Shown one piece after another: positions 7,750 through 16,377 of a DNA stretch of 64,000 nucleotides (the first letter of the stretch is position 1; each line of letters begins with the position of its first letter). Source of the stretch: CAZWDL01 sp964632995 (GTDB lineage Bacteria; Bacteroidota; Bacteroidia; Chitinophagales; Saprospiraceae). The DNA lies in NCBI GenBank assembly GCA_964632995.1, contig CAZWDL010000017.1, positions 1-64,000 on the forward strand, written 5' to 3'. The translations under genes and the position numbers were made by a program. Under the pieces are notes generated by a model. It did not search any database, had not been told where the DNA came from, and was given only the letters and a program-made list of their open reading frames with translations.

Positions 7750-9153
7750 ATGATCGGAAAACGAACAGCGATACTTTTAATGCTCAGCTTCTTTTCGCAG
7801 TTGGCAGCCTACTCCCAGCCCACCCTCCGAAACACCCGTATCGACGGCTACCGCGGCATCTGGTTCGAGCTCAACCAGAAATACGAGTACGGCGATAAAT
7901 ATTCGGGCGGGCTGGGCACTTACACCGCCAAACACGTTCCGTTGGCCATCTATGCGCCGGAAGTCAACAAAACCTTCTTTGTCTACGGCGGCACGACGCG
8001 GGAAGACGAGCGCCACCTGCTGGCTATGGCCGGCGTATATGATCATGAGCGCCACCTGTTATCCCAACCCGTCGTCGTTTTCGACAAAGAAGGCGTCGAC
8101 GATCCGCACGACAATCCCTCCCTGATGATCGACAACGAGGGGTATCTTTGGGTCTTCGTCAGCGGCCGGGGAAGGCACCGTCCCGGGTGTAAGTTAAAAA
8201 GCACCCAACCCTACAGCATCGACTCATTCGAACAGGTGAGCGAGGAGGAATTTACCTACCCCCAGATCTGGAATACCCGGAAGGGGTACCTGCATCTGTT
8301 TACCAAGTACACCGGCGTCCGGCAGCTCTACTTCGAAACAAGTAAGGACGGCGTCCACTGGACGGAAGATCAAATGCTGGCCGCCATCCCCACCAATGAA
8401 GACGAAAAATCGGGCCATTATCAGATCAGCTACACCCACAAGGACAAACTCGTCGGCACTTTCTTTAATCGCCACATTGAGGGCCATCCCGACCAACGCA
8501 CCGATCTGTACTACGTCCAAACGAAGAACATGGGTAAAACCTGGACCGATGCCAGTGGAAGGAAACTGTCGCTTCCGCTTAACCGGCGCGTCGTCCCCGC
8601 CCGTATAATCGACTACCAGTCGCAGGGAAAGAATATTTACATGAAAGACATGGGCTACGACCGAAAGGGCAACCCGGTTTGCCTCTACATCCGCAGCAAC
8701 GGCCACCGCCCGGGGCCGGTCAGCGCGCCCTACGAGTGGTGCCTCACCCGCTGGGAAGGTAAGCAGTGGACCACAACGGTGGTATGTACTTCGGATCACA
8801 ACTATGACATGGGCAGCCTGTATATCGACGACGATACCTGGCGGATCGTCGCTCCCACCGGGAATCCGCCGCAGCCGCACGGCGTCGGCGGCGAGCTCGT
8901 CCTCTGGCAGTCAAATGATGACGGCCGGACCTGGAATCAGGAAAAAATGCTGACGCAAAACAGCGCGCGCAATCACGCCTACGTGCGCCGGCCGCTGAAT
9001 CATAAAGCTCCTTTTTGTTTTTTCTGGGCGGATGGCGATCCGCATCAGTTCAGCCGCTCGCAACTGTACTTCGGGGATTTTGAGGGGAAGGTGTACCGGC
9101 TGCCGTACCGGATGGAGGAAGAGTGGGCGGCGCCGGAGAAAATCAGAGAATGA
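7750..9153 (+). CDS. Secreted BNR_4 repeat protein (neuraminidase-like propeller)
   Basis: 467 residues with signal peptide (LLMLSFFSQLAAYSQ). The start of the mature protein, RIDGYRGIWFELNQKYEYGD, and the blocks TYPQIWNTRKGYLHLF, SGHYQISYTHKDKLVGTFF and NHAYVRRPLN are characteristic of the BNR repeat-containing family PF15892. These are propeller proteins found in polysaccharide-degrading Bacteroidota; some polysaccharide lyases share this fold, but I cannot identify catalytic residues that settle an enzyme class. No SusCD or sulfatase is adjacent, so the substrate is open. The promoter, if separate, must lie within or before the repeat element upstream. Confidence 0.75.
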   Translation: MIGKRTAILLMLSFFSQLAAYSQPTLRNTRIDGYRGIWFELNQKYEYGDKYSGGLGTYTAKHVPLAIYAPEVNKTFFVYGGTTREDERHLLAMAGVYDHERHLLSQPVVVFDKEGVDDPHDNPSLMIDNEGYLWVFVSGRGRHRPGCKLKSTQPYSIDSFEQVSEEEFTYPQIWNTRKGYLHLFTKYTGVRQLYFETSKDGVHWTEDQMLAAIPTNEDEKSGHYQISYTHKDKLVGTFFNRHIEGHPDQRTDLYYVQTKNMGKTWTDASGRKLSLPLNRRVVPARIIDYQSQGKNIYMKDMGYDRKGNPVCLYIRSNGHRPGPVSAPYEWCLTRWEGKQWTTTVVCTSDHNYDMGSLYIDDDTWRIVAPTGNPPQPHGVGGELVLWQSNDDGRTWNQEKMLTQNSARNHAYVRRPLNHKAPFCFFWADGDPHQFSRSQLYFGDFEGKVYRLPYRMEEEWAAPEKIRE

Positions 9154-9178
9154 TAGTGAAGAAAGTGGGAAAAGCTAT

Positions 9179-9745
9179 TTAGCCGCGTTCAAAAAATAAA
9201 TCCTTCAACTCAAGGGTGAAATCTACTGAAGCACAGGTAGCTTTTGCCGTGGAACGAAGCGTTTCCTGTGTTGCATAAGTGGATCCTTCCGGTTGGCGAT
9301 AGATTTCAACCTGTTTTTCGGGAATATTTACGATCCAGTATTCGGGAATGCCTGCTTCGGCATAGAGTGCTTCTTTAGTGCTTCTGTCATACCCCAAGGT
9401 GCTGTCGGCCACTTCAACAACCAGTAGGATATCCGCCGGAGTGGGGTGTGCGGAACGATATCGATCTTCCCGGTAGTTAGCGACAACGATATCCGGTTCC
9501 GGTTCTGAATAGGGGCTTAAGCGGACCGGATTTTGTCCAATGACAGTATATTGTTGATGCAAAGTGACGATGAGGTATTCCAGCAGAAAATTTACATAGC
9601 CGGCGTGCGTGCTTTTGATGGGAGTCATTTTGATGATTTCGCCTTTGATCAACTCATAGCGATCGTCCGGGGCCAGAATACCGACATCCGCCATCTTGTG
9701 ATACTCCTCTGCTGTAAATAATTTTCGCTGGGTGGGAAACGCCAT
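9179..9745 (-). CDS. Uma2 family endonuclease (DUF820)
   Basis: 188 residues of the PD-(D/E)XK nuclease superfamily. Family blocks are LFTAEEYHKMADVGIL, YELIKGEIIKMTP, PEPDIVV (the catalytic PD), ILLVVEVADSTLGYDR (the E-x-x region) and PEYWIVNIPEKQVEIYR. Uma2 proteins abound in cyanobacteria and Chloroflexota and are also scattered in Bacteroidota; their biological role is not established, although mobile-element or DNA-processing roles have been proposed. It is convergent with the BNR protein and shares orientation with the XisI/XisH pair upstream, which are also nuclease-related accessory genes, making this a small island. Confidence 0.85.
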   Translation of the reverse strand: MAFPTQRKLFTAEEYHKMADVGILAPDDRYELIKGEIIKMTPIKSTHAGYVNFLLEYLIVTLHQQYTVIGQNPVRLSPYSEPEPDIVVANYREDRYRSAHPTPADILLVVEVADSTLGYDRSTKEALYAEAGIPEYWIVNIPEKQVEIYRQPEGSTYATQETLRSTAKATCASVDFTLELKDLFFERG

Positions 9746-9854
9746 GATCGCTTTTTAGAGTGTGGACTTTGTTTTTCGCTGAACCGTGAAAGAAATAACT
9801 TCTGAAGTTTTTTTAAAAATACGGATATTCTTAATGCTGGTCAATCGATCCCCA

Positions 9855-10196
9855 TTATGCCACCGCAAAATCCGTATCCGGCCGCATGACCGGCGGGTGG
9901 AAACCCAGGATGATGTCTTTTTTGGGAATGCCGCGCTCCAACAGCTTGTCGACAATAATAAGGTCGGTATTATCCTGGTGAACCCACACCCGGCCGTTGT
10001 CCATCACTTCAATATGGATGAGAATGCCGTAAAAGCGACTTTCTCCTTGCCAGCCGTTCATCAGCAGTAGGTAGTTGCCGGTGGCTTCATCTATGATGAT
10101 CTGATAGCGAATATCCTCATCGGAATCGGCGCTCATTTTATTTACATCATGAATGATATCCTTGGCGATTTTTCTATATTTCTTTACTCTATCCAT
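9855..10196 (-). CDS. XisI family protein
   Basis: 113 residues. The sequence fits the XisI (fdxN-element excision controlling factor) family by YQIIIDEATGNYLLLMNGW, RFYGILIHIEV, GRVWVHQDNT and the C-terminal DIILGFHPPVMRPDT. Members lie downstream of and overlap XisH genes, exactly as here: its start overlaps the XisH end by 13 bp, so translation is probably coupled. In Anabaena the proteins are required for excision of the fdxN element, but most homologues are not near such an element and their role is unknown. A truncated second copy of its C-terminus lies at about 10674-10800. Confidence 0.88.
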   Translation of the reverse strand: MDRVKKYRKIAKDIIHDVNKMSADSDEDIRYQIIIDEATGNYLLLMNGWQGESRFYGILIHIEVMDNGRVWVHQDNTDLIIVDKLLERGIPKKDIILGFHPPVMRPDTDFAVA

Positions 10197-10597
10197 TGAA
10201 TGATCTTTTCTTTTTGAACACTGAATATAATCAGTTTCAGGCCACTTCGGCCGGCCAGTTTTTTTGTTATCGGGTCTTGGAATAGAAACTCATAAGCATA
10301 TTCCGGAATAGCCAAAAATAGTTTCCTCTCCGGTTCTTGTTCTTCAATCGCATTATAGTAAAATACGAATTGCCCCAAAGCTTTGTAAAAATCATGAAGT
10401 GTTGAATGCCCTAAAAAGCTTTTTATTTCTACCGCAATTTTGGTAGGTCCCTTCTCGGCGGCAATAATTTTTTCCGCACCAAGATCGACTTCGAGTTTGC
10501 TGATCAAGGTTTTGACTAGCAGCGGATCATGCGTGATTTTCCAACCATCTTCCTCTAAAATTCTTCGAATCAGTTCATGATATTTATCCCTTGCCAT
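10184..10597 (-). CDS. XisH family protein (PD-(D/E)XK nuclease fold)
   Basis: 137 residues. Starts MARDKYHELIRRILEEDGW and carries the nuclease-fold signature LEVDLGAEKIIAAEKG (acidic residue) followed by KIAVEIKSF (E-x-K) and then the FYKALGQF helix, diagnostic of XisH. It is transcribed before XisI with overlapping ends. The family is abundant in cyanobacteria; in Bacteroidota it is patchy, so horizontal transfer is plausible. This stretch of the window is visibly more AT-rich than the flanking genes, which fits transfer. Confidence 0.88.
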   Translation of the reverse strand: MARDKYHELIRRILEEDGWKITHDPLLVKTLISKLEVDLGAEKIIAAEKGPTKIAVEIKSFLGHSTLHDFYKALGQFVFYYNAIEEQEPERKLFLAIPEYAYEFLFQDPITKKLAGRSGLKLIIFSVQKEKIIQWIE

Positions 10598-10673
10598 TCG
10601 TTACAAATCGGTGTATGATAAACACTTTACAAGTTAAAAAATAATTAGGATCAAGTCAAAGTTGCTTGCGGAA

Positions 10674-10800
10674 TTAAAGGATATACTCCCAACAAGGTAA
10701 GCCAAGATAAACCTCTTTCAAGCCAAAATTCGTATCCGGCCGCATGACCGGCGGGTGGAAGCTGAGAAGGATATCTTTTTTATATTTGAGTAAATTCCTA
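10674..10800 (-). pseudogene. Truncated XisI C-terminus (remnant)
   Basis: Reading the minus strand from about 10800 gives NLLKYKKDILLSFHPPVMRP, then DTNFG and a short unrelated tail to a TAA at 10674-10676. This is the C-terminal block of XisI (intact copy: KKDIILGFHPPVMRPDTDF). The two DNA stretches are almost identical over about 35 bp (9867-9902 and 10728-10763). No start or N-terminal domain is present, so it is a fragment left by duplication or by loss of a second XisH/XisI unit. It lies just before the FGE-like gene. Confidence 0.75.
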
Positions 10801-10819
10801 AACCCTGCAGAACTTTTTC

Positions 10820-11665
10820 ATGAAAAACCAGCTTCCCGAAACCTATCGCCATCCGCTTCCCAACGGCCTGTACCACGACATGGTGCTCGTCCGGGCAGGG
10901 ACCTTTATTATGGGCAGTGAAGAGGAAGAAGCCTGGGATGATGAACAGCCGGAACATCTCGTGCGCCTGACGCAGGATTACTATATCGGCGTTTATCCGG
11001 TGACACAGGCAGTTTGGAAGGCAGTGATGGCCGGGCATAATCCTTCGTATTTCAGAGGGGATAAGCGTCCTGTAGAGGGCATATCCTGGATCGATATCGT
11101 TGAGGGTGGGCAGGATGAGGGCGTCCCGGAATCTTTTCTCACAAGGATCAATAAAGACTTTCCCGTCAAAGAACCGGGGCCGGCCGGTTTCCAATTCCGG
11201 CTTCCAACCGAAGCGGAGTGGGAGTACGCGGCAAAGGGCGGGCAGGAGACAGCTGTAAAAAACCTTGACGATAAACCGAAAGCAAAAAACCTTTACACCT
11301 TGTATGCAGGCAGCGACAAGCTGAAAGAAGTGGGGTGGTATGATTTAAACAGCCACGGGAGGACCAAAAATGTGGGTATGAAAATCCCGAACGAACTCGG
11401 GCTGTATGATATGTGCGGCAATGTGTGGGAGTGGTGCCAGGATTGGTTCGGCGGGGATTTTTACCAAGCTTGCGACAAAAAGGGAATGGTAGGTGATCCT
11501 ACTGGTCCACAGGAGGGCCCCCACCGGGTTGCCCGTGGCGGCTCGTGGCTCAGCGCCGCCCGGTATTACCGCGTTTCCTGCCGCTTCAGCTGGCCTCCGT
11601 CGTCCCGCGCCCGCGACGTCGGTTTTCGTTTGGTGTTGTCCCCCAAGCTTCAGTGGAATACGTAG
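10820..11665 (+). CDS. Formylglycine-generating-enzyme-like (SUMF1) protein, possible DGR target
   Basis: 281 residues of the FGE-sulfatase/SUMF1 family, a C-type lectin-like fold: MVLVRAGTFIMGS near residue 21, YPVTQAVWKAVM, FRLPTEAEWEYAAKGG near 130, ELGLYDMCGNVWEWCQDWFG near 193 and the C-terminal RVARGGSW...GFRLVL. No signal peptide. The last ~35 residues, between RGGSW (about 237) and GFRLVL, have the spacing of variable regions of diversity-generating retroelement targets: the bases between about 11530 and 11625 contain very few adenines and almost all suspected variable codons end in C (CTC, AGC, GCC, TAC, TGC, TTC, TCC, CGC, GAC). No reverse transcriptase or template repeat is visible here. 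It may equally be an ordinary FGE-like regulator/binding protein with a G+C-rich tail. Confidence 0.85.
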   Translation: MKNQLPETYRHPLPNGLYHDMVLVRAGTFIMGSEEEEAWDDEQPEHLVRLTQDYYIGVYPVTQAVWKAVMAGHNPSYFRGDKRPVEGISWIDIVEGGQDEGVPESFLTRINKDFPVKEPGPAGFQFRLPTEAEWEYAAKGGQETAVKNLDDKPKAKNLYTLYAGSDKLKEVGWYDLNSHGRTKNVGMKIPNELGLYDMCGNVWEWCQDWFGGDFYQACDKKGMVGDPTGPQEGPHRVARGGSWLSAARYYRVSCRFSWPPSSRARDVGFRLVLSPKLQWNT

Positions 11666-12155
11666 TCATTCCAGAAAAAAGTGCCCGCGGAATAATTAAA
11701 AATTCCATTGGCTAAACCGGCTCGGAGTATAGCGAGCGGAATGGAGCAGGCGGGGGCCAGGCGCCCTAAAGGCGCGAGGCACACGCCGGCGGAGTGGAGC
11801 GCGCGCATGCCTGGAGCGCGAAGCTCTGCTTCGCGACGAAAGAGCGGCTGTCATGCCTGGAGCGCGAAGCTCGGCGGCATAAAAATTTAGTTCCGGGGTG
11901 AATTTATACTGACGTCGAAATGGTTCGAGAAATCAAACCCTATTCGAGTATAAAACCAGGAGGCCCTTTCCCAGGGCCTCCTGGTGAAACACGGCATTCC
12001 AAAAACTGACATCGTCGTCGGCTTTGAGCCCGCGGAAGTCCGGCCGTTGACAGGATTTGGTACAGTAGTATCCCCCGAAAATCACCCCATATTTTTCTCC
12101 ATTTCCCACTCACTCTCCGTACATTAGACCTCATCACTAACCAAATACCACACCA
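11666..12155. other. Gene-free stretch with G+C-rich patch and repeats
   Basis: No credible gene. 11720-11880 is very G+C-rich and contains a 21-bp direct repeat (11806-11826 and 11852-11872, beginning CATGCCTGGAGC) and a hairpin with 8-bp arms CGCGAAGC/GCTTCGCG (11817-11835). A separate 13-bp-arm hairpin lies at 11955-11985. The last 100 bp are ordinary AT-rich upstream sequence for the tricorn protease gene. Confidence 0.6.
11955..11985. repeat. 13-bp-arm hairpin, copy 2 (inverted)
   Basis: Arms ACCAGGAGGCCCT and AGGGCCTCCTGGT with loop TTCCC. It mirrors the hairpin at 2697-2727, whose loop is GGGAA. No T-run on either side, so a role as an intrinsic terminator is not supported. Confidence 0.7.
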
Positions 12156-15100
12156 ATGAGAGGTCTTCTAATACTCAGCTGTATTCTTTTTTTAACCAGT
12201 TCAATTTTCAGCCAGGGCGCCCAGCTCCTCCGCGAGCCGACCCTGTCCGGCGAGCACATCGTCTTTGTCTACGCCAATGATTTGTGGAAGGCGAGCCGGG
12301 ACGGCGGCGACGCCGTGCGACTGACCAGCAACGAGGGCCAGGAATCTACGCCTCACTTTTCGCCCGATGAGCAGTGGATCGCCTTCACCGGCCAGTACGG
12401 CGGCAACACCGATGTATATGTCATGCCCGCCGAAGGCGGCTCGCCACAACGGCTGACCTGGCATCCCGGCGGCGACTACGTGCAGGGCTGGACGCCCGAC
12501 GGGCAGGTGCTCTTCCGCTCGGGTAGGGAAGGACATCCCACGCAGACCAATAAGTTCTACAGCGTACCGCTGGATGGCGGCCTGCCTAAAGCTATCGACA
12601 TCCCGCGCGCCGCCTACGGCGAAATCGACGCCGACGGCTCGCACATCGCCTACGTGCCCATCACCTCCTGGGACCCCGAATGGCGCAACTACCGCGGCGG
12701 TCAGGCCATGCCTATCTGGATCGTGGATATGGACAGCAAGGAGCTGATCCGCACCCCGCAGCCGGACCAGGAGCGGCACCTCGATCCCGTCTGGTTCAAA
12801 AACAAGGTGTATTACCTCTCGGAAAGAGATTACGCCAGCAATATCTGGATGTTCGATCCGGCGACTAAGGAAGAGAAGCAGCTGACCACCCACCAGCAAT
12901 TCGACGTCAAGAGCCTCGACGCAGGTCCGGAGGCTATCGTCTACGAGCAGGGCGGCTACCTGCACCTGCTCGATCCGTTCACCGGCGAGTCGGAGCAGTT
13001 GGAGATCCATGTAAAGGGCGATATGAACTTCGCCCGCTCCCGCTGGGAGGACGTCAGCGCTGGCAACCTGAACAACCCCAATATTTCGCCTTCCGGCAAA
13101 AGAGCCATCTTCGAATACCGGGGCGAGATTTTCACCATCCCTAAAGAGGAAGGCAGCTGGCGCAACCTGACCAACTCGCCCGGCGTGGCCGACCGCTATC
13201 CCATTTGGTCGCCCAAAGGCGATCAGATTGCCTGGTTCTCAGACGAGAGCGGTGAGTACCAGCTGCAGATCGCCGATCAAATGGGACAGAATAAGCGCAG
13301 CATCGCTCTGCCCAATGCCACTTTCTACTTCGAGCCCGACTGGTCGCCCGACGGTAAGTACCTCGCCCTGACGGATACCGACTATAACATCTGGGTGGTG
13401 AATGTGGAGAGCGGCGAAGCCGAAGAAGTGGACACCGACCGCTACGCCCACCCCAACCGCGCCATGAACCCCGTGTGGTCGCCGGACAGCAAATGGATCG
13501 CCTACGCGCGCCAGCTGGAAAGCCACTTCAAGGCGGCCTTCGCTTACAATGTCGAGACGGAGGAACGCATCCAGCTGACCGACGGCTTGGCCGACGTCAT
13601 TACGCCCGTCTGGGACCAAAGCGGCAAGTACCTCTACTTCCTGGCCAGCACCGACTACGGGCTCAACTCCGGCTGGCTCGATATGAGCTCCTACGACCCG
13701 GATGTCAACCGCAGCCTGTACTGCATGCTGCTGACGGAAGACCTGGAGTCACCGGCTAAGGTGAAAAGCGATGAAGAGGAAGTGGAAGAGGAGGAAGAAG
13801 ACGAAGGCGAGGAAGAAGAGGAGAAAGAGGATGGAATCGTCGTTCGTCTTGACAAAAAAGGCTTGATGCAGCGTATCGTGACGCTGGACCTGCCGGTGCG
13901 CAACTACACCGGTCTGCTGGCCGGACCGGCCAACACCGTTTTCGTGGCCGAATCCGTTCCCAATCAAAACGGTCCGACGCTGCACAAATACGACGTCGAA
14001 AAGCAGAAAGCCGAAGAATTTGTCAAAAGCATCCGCGAGGGCGTGACCGCTTTTGACGGCAGTCACCTCCTCTACCGCAACGGCGGCGGATGGTTTTTGG
14101 TGGAAACCAAGAGCCCGCCCAAAAACGGCGCCGGTAAGCTGGCGATGGATGTCAAGATCGAAATCGATCCGCAGGCGGAGTACGAGCAGATCTTCCGCGA
14201 AGGCTGGCGCTACATGCGCGACTTCCTGTACGTCGACAATGTGCACGGCGCGCCCTGGGATAAGATCTACGAATGGTACAGCCCCTGGATCGAGCACGTT
14301 CGGCACCGCAGCGACCTGAACTACGTGGTGGATATTATGAGCGGCGAGGTGGCCATCGGGCACTCCTACGTCAGCGGCGGTGACATGCCGGATATCGATC
14401 GAGTGCCTGTCGGCCTGCTAGGTTGTGACCTGGAGGAAGACAACGGTTTTTATAAAGTCGCCAAAATCTATACCGGCGAGAATTGGAATCCGGATGTGCA
14501 AGCGCCGCTGGCCGTTCCCGGCCTAGGGGTAGAAGAGGGTGACTACCTGCTGGCCGTCAACGGCCGAGCACTCAGCGCTCCGACCAATCCCTACCAACTC
14601 TTTGAACAAACCAGCGGCCGGGCGATCTATATCTCCGTCAACAGTGAGCCTTCTATGGAGGGGGCGAAGGAAGTACTGGTCAAGCCCGTCTCCAACGAGT
14701 ACCAGCTCCGCAACTGGGACTGGATCGAGGCTAACCGCCAAAAGGTGGAGGAGCTGTCGGACGGGAAGCTGGCCTACGTCTACGTGCCCAACACGGGCGG
14801 CCGCGGCTTTGAGTACTTCAACCGCTACTACTTCGCCCAGCAGGACAAGAAGGGCGTGGTTATCGATGAGCGCAACAACGGCGGCGGCTCGGCGGCCGAC
14901 TACATGATCGACATTATGTCGCGCAGCGTCCTCGGCTACTTCAACAGCAAGGCCAATGACCGGCGTCCCTGGACGACGCCCATGGCCGGCATCTGGGGCC
15001 CCAAGGTGATGATCATCAACGAGCGCGCCGGCTCGGGCGGCGACCTGCTGCCCTACATGTTCCGCGCCAAGGAGATCGGCCCGCTGGTGGGCACGCGTAC

Positions 15101-15407
15101 CTGGGGCGGCCTGGTCGGCACCTGGGATACGCCGCCCTTCATCGACGGCGGCCGCATGGTAGCGCCCCGCGGCGGCTTCTTCGATGTGGAAGGCCAGTGG
15201 GCGGTGGAAGGCGAGGGGGTCGCCCCCGATATCGAGGTCATCCAGGAACCGAAAGCCGTGCTCGAAGGCCGCGACCCGCAGCTGGAACGCGCCGTGGAAG
15301 AGGCGCTGCGCCTGCTGGAACAATCGGAGTTCGAACTGCCCGCGGAGCCGGCGCCGCCGGTACGGTGGAAAAGGCCTGAGGGATTCGATGTGGAAAAGAA
15401 GAAATAG
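12156..15407 (+). CDS. Tricorn protease homologue (S41 family)
   Basis: 1083 residues, with a signal peptide (LLILSCILFLTSSIFSQ), so periplasmic rather than cytosolic like the archaeal enzyme. Domain order: two beta-propellers of PD40/WD40-like repeats (FSPDEQWIAFTG, WSPKGDQIAWFSD, WSPDGKYLALTD, WSPDSKWIAYARQ) to about residue 520; an acidic low-complexity linker at about 538-558; the tricorn C1 domain; a PDZ domain near 780-840; and the S41 catalytic core. The nucleophile is Ser in ERAGSGGDLLPYMFR near residue 960; the histidine is in AIGHSYVSGGD near 734, where the archaeal enzyme has SH rather than GH. It degrades oligopeptides released by other proteases. Stand-alone gene. Confidence 0.92.
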   Translation: MRGLLILSCILFLTSSIFSQGAQLLREPTLSGEHIVFVYANDLWKASRDGGDAVRLTSNEGQESTPHFSPDEQWIAFTGQYGGNTDVYVMPAEGGSPQRLTWHPGGDYVQGWTPDGQVLFRSGREGHPTQTNKFYSVPLDGGLPKAIDIPRAAYGEIDADGSHIAYVPITSWDPEWRNYRGGQAMPIWIVDMDSKELIRTPQPDQERHLDPVWFKNKVYYLSERDYASNIWMFDPATKEEKQLTTHQQFDVKSLDAGPEAIVYEQGGYLHLLDPFTGESEQLEIHVKGDMNFARSRWEDVSAGNLNNPNISPSGKRAIFEYRGEIFTIPKEEGSWRNLTNSPGVADRYPIWSPKGDQIAWFSDESGEYQLQIADQMGQNKRSIALPNATFYFEPDWSPDGKYLALTDTDYNIWVVNVESGEAEEVDTDRYAHPNRAMNPVWSPDSKWIAYARQLESHFKAAFAYNVETEERIQLTDGLADVITPVWDQSGKYLYFLASTDYGLNSGWLDMSSYDPDVNRSLYCMLLTEDLESPAKVKSDEEEVEEEEEDEGEEEEEKEDGIVVRLDKKGLMQRIVTLDLPVRNYTGLLAGPANTVFVAESVPNQNGPTLHKYDVEKQKAEEFVKSIREGVTAFDGSHLLYRNGGGWFLVETKSPPKNGAGKLAMDVKIEIDPQAEYEQIFREGWRYMRDFLYVDNVHGAPWDKIYEWYSPWIEHVRHRSDLNYVVDIMSGEVAIGHSYVSGGDMPDIDRVPVGLLGCDLEEDNGFYKVAKIYTGENWNPDVQAPLAVPGLGVEEGDYLLAVNGRALSAPTNPYQLFEQTSGRAIYISVNSEPSMEGAKEVLVKPVSNEYQLRNWDWIEANRQKVEELSDGKLAYVYVPNTGGRGFEYFNRYYFAQQDKKGVVIDERNNGGGSAADYMIDIMSRSVLGYFNSKANDRRPWTTPMAGIWGPKVMIINERAGSGGDLLPYMFRAKEIGPLVGTRTWGGLVGTWDTPPFIDGGRMVAPRGGFFDVEGQWAVEGEGVAPDIEVIQEPKAVLEGRDPQLERAVEEALRLLEQSEFELPAEPAPPVRWKRPEGFDVEKKK

Positions 15408-15454
15408 GAAAGAAGAAACACAAAGGTTCATAGAGTACATAGAAAGCCGGGTTT

Positions 15455-15613
15455 TTATCGTTGAAAACTGTCCTTCAGCGCCGGGAAAGGCTTGACCAGG
15501 CTGTCGGTAGCGATCAGTGCACCGAAACCCAGGTTGAAGCTCAACTCTGAATCGTTATCGATGTTTTCCCTTCGGCGCCATCCGGAGTTCCACTGAGGGA
15601 TCTTCTTCGGAGG
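15455..15613 (-). pseudogene. C-terminal fragment of an unidentified protein
   Basis: On the minus strand a frame open from a TGA at about 15614 down to TAA 15455-15457 reads PQWNSGWRRRENIDNDSELS, then FNLGFGALIATDSLVKPFPALKD and a short end. It is protein-like (it resembles a beta-barrel or extracellular-protein end) but has no ATG and no upstream domain, so it is at best the tail of a lost gene. Family not recognised. Confidence 0.3.
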
Positions 15614-15982
15614 TCAAATCCGGGCAGGAGGGATCGCAAAATAGTGGTTCTATGCCGCAGAGATCAGTGTTTTAGAACTGATACTCAAAAATAAGAGGGA
15701 TAGCGGGGGGAGGCAAGTACAATTATTTTAAAAATCCATTATTTTTTTACTGTAATTTAAACCATATAGGATGAACGCAACCCCCCTACATGCTGATTAT
15801 CTTTTGTTTATGAGTTTTCAATTTATTATAAATTTAACATGATTTAATCAAATTTTCAGGTTAATCCCTTTTATTTATCCTGAAAACCATATTAACCCGG
15901 ATGATTCATGGACTTACCATGAATAATGACGACAAACGATCAAAAATCATTGATTTTCAAACACTTGTGTCGGGGTTAACCC

Positions 15983-16050
15983 CGGCAATTGCAAAATTTT
16001 GCAATTTGTCAGCCCTTCGGGCGTAAAATTCTTCGTGAATTTTCCGGGTA
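15983..16050. repeat. AGCCCTTCGGGCG dispersed repeat, copy 1
   Basis: Shares with 30033-30097 the order GGCAA, AAAATTTTG, GTCAGCCCTTCGGGCG, AAAATTCTT.GT.AATTTTCC and GGGT. It contains two nested hairpins, GCCC-TTC-GGGC and an AAAATT/AATTTT pair, so both copies probably fold into the same double hairpin. Confidence 0.7.
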
Positions 16051-16377
16051 TAACCTCACCAACTATTCAGTATCGCCGCTACGGGGCGATATTTCTTGCT
16101 TTGGCCACGGATCACACGGGCTTTCACAGATTATCATTTTGGGAAATCCGTGTAATCTGTAGCTTTTTTTGAAAACTTTCCTGGCGAAGCCAGGATGGTG
16201 AATAGTATCAAACCTTATCAGAAATGGTGTTTTCTTAAGCAGGAACAGGAATTATCGGGGTAATTCCTTATTTGCGTTAAAAAAGCTTTCTTGGGTCAAT
16301 GAAGGGGATGTTCCAAAGGCTTCCCCTGCAAACTCAAGTCTAAAATGACTGGGAGACCTGGAAATAATAAGTATAAG

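Larger units (their letters stand above)
15408..16377. other. Long intergenic region with repeats
   Basis: About 970 bp. Besides the fragment above it holds an AT-rich stretch (15690-15960), a degenerate hairpin ATTCATGG-ACTTA-CCATGAAT (15904-15924) related to the 1286 hairpin, a palindrome CGGGGTTAACCCCG (15971-15984), a dispersed repeat (15983-16050) shared with 30033-30097, and a GATTACACAGATT-like degenerate word near 16100-16160. No complete gene or structural RNA recognised. Confidence 0.55.

Noticed and set aside
9855..10597. XisH/XisI as part of an fdxN-type excisable element
   Set aside because: No XisF-like recombinase, no attachment-site repeats and no interrupted nitrogen-fixation gene are in the window.
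11708..11890. 60-residue open frame in the G+C-rich patch
   Set aside because: Composition follows the direct repeats and hairpin; no domain and no relative known to me. It was also considered as a DGR accessory (Avd) gene but is too short and unlike that family.
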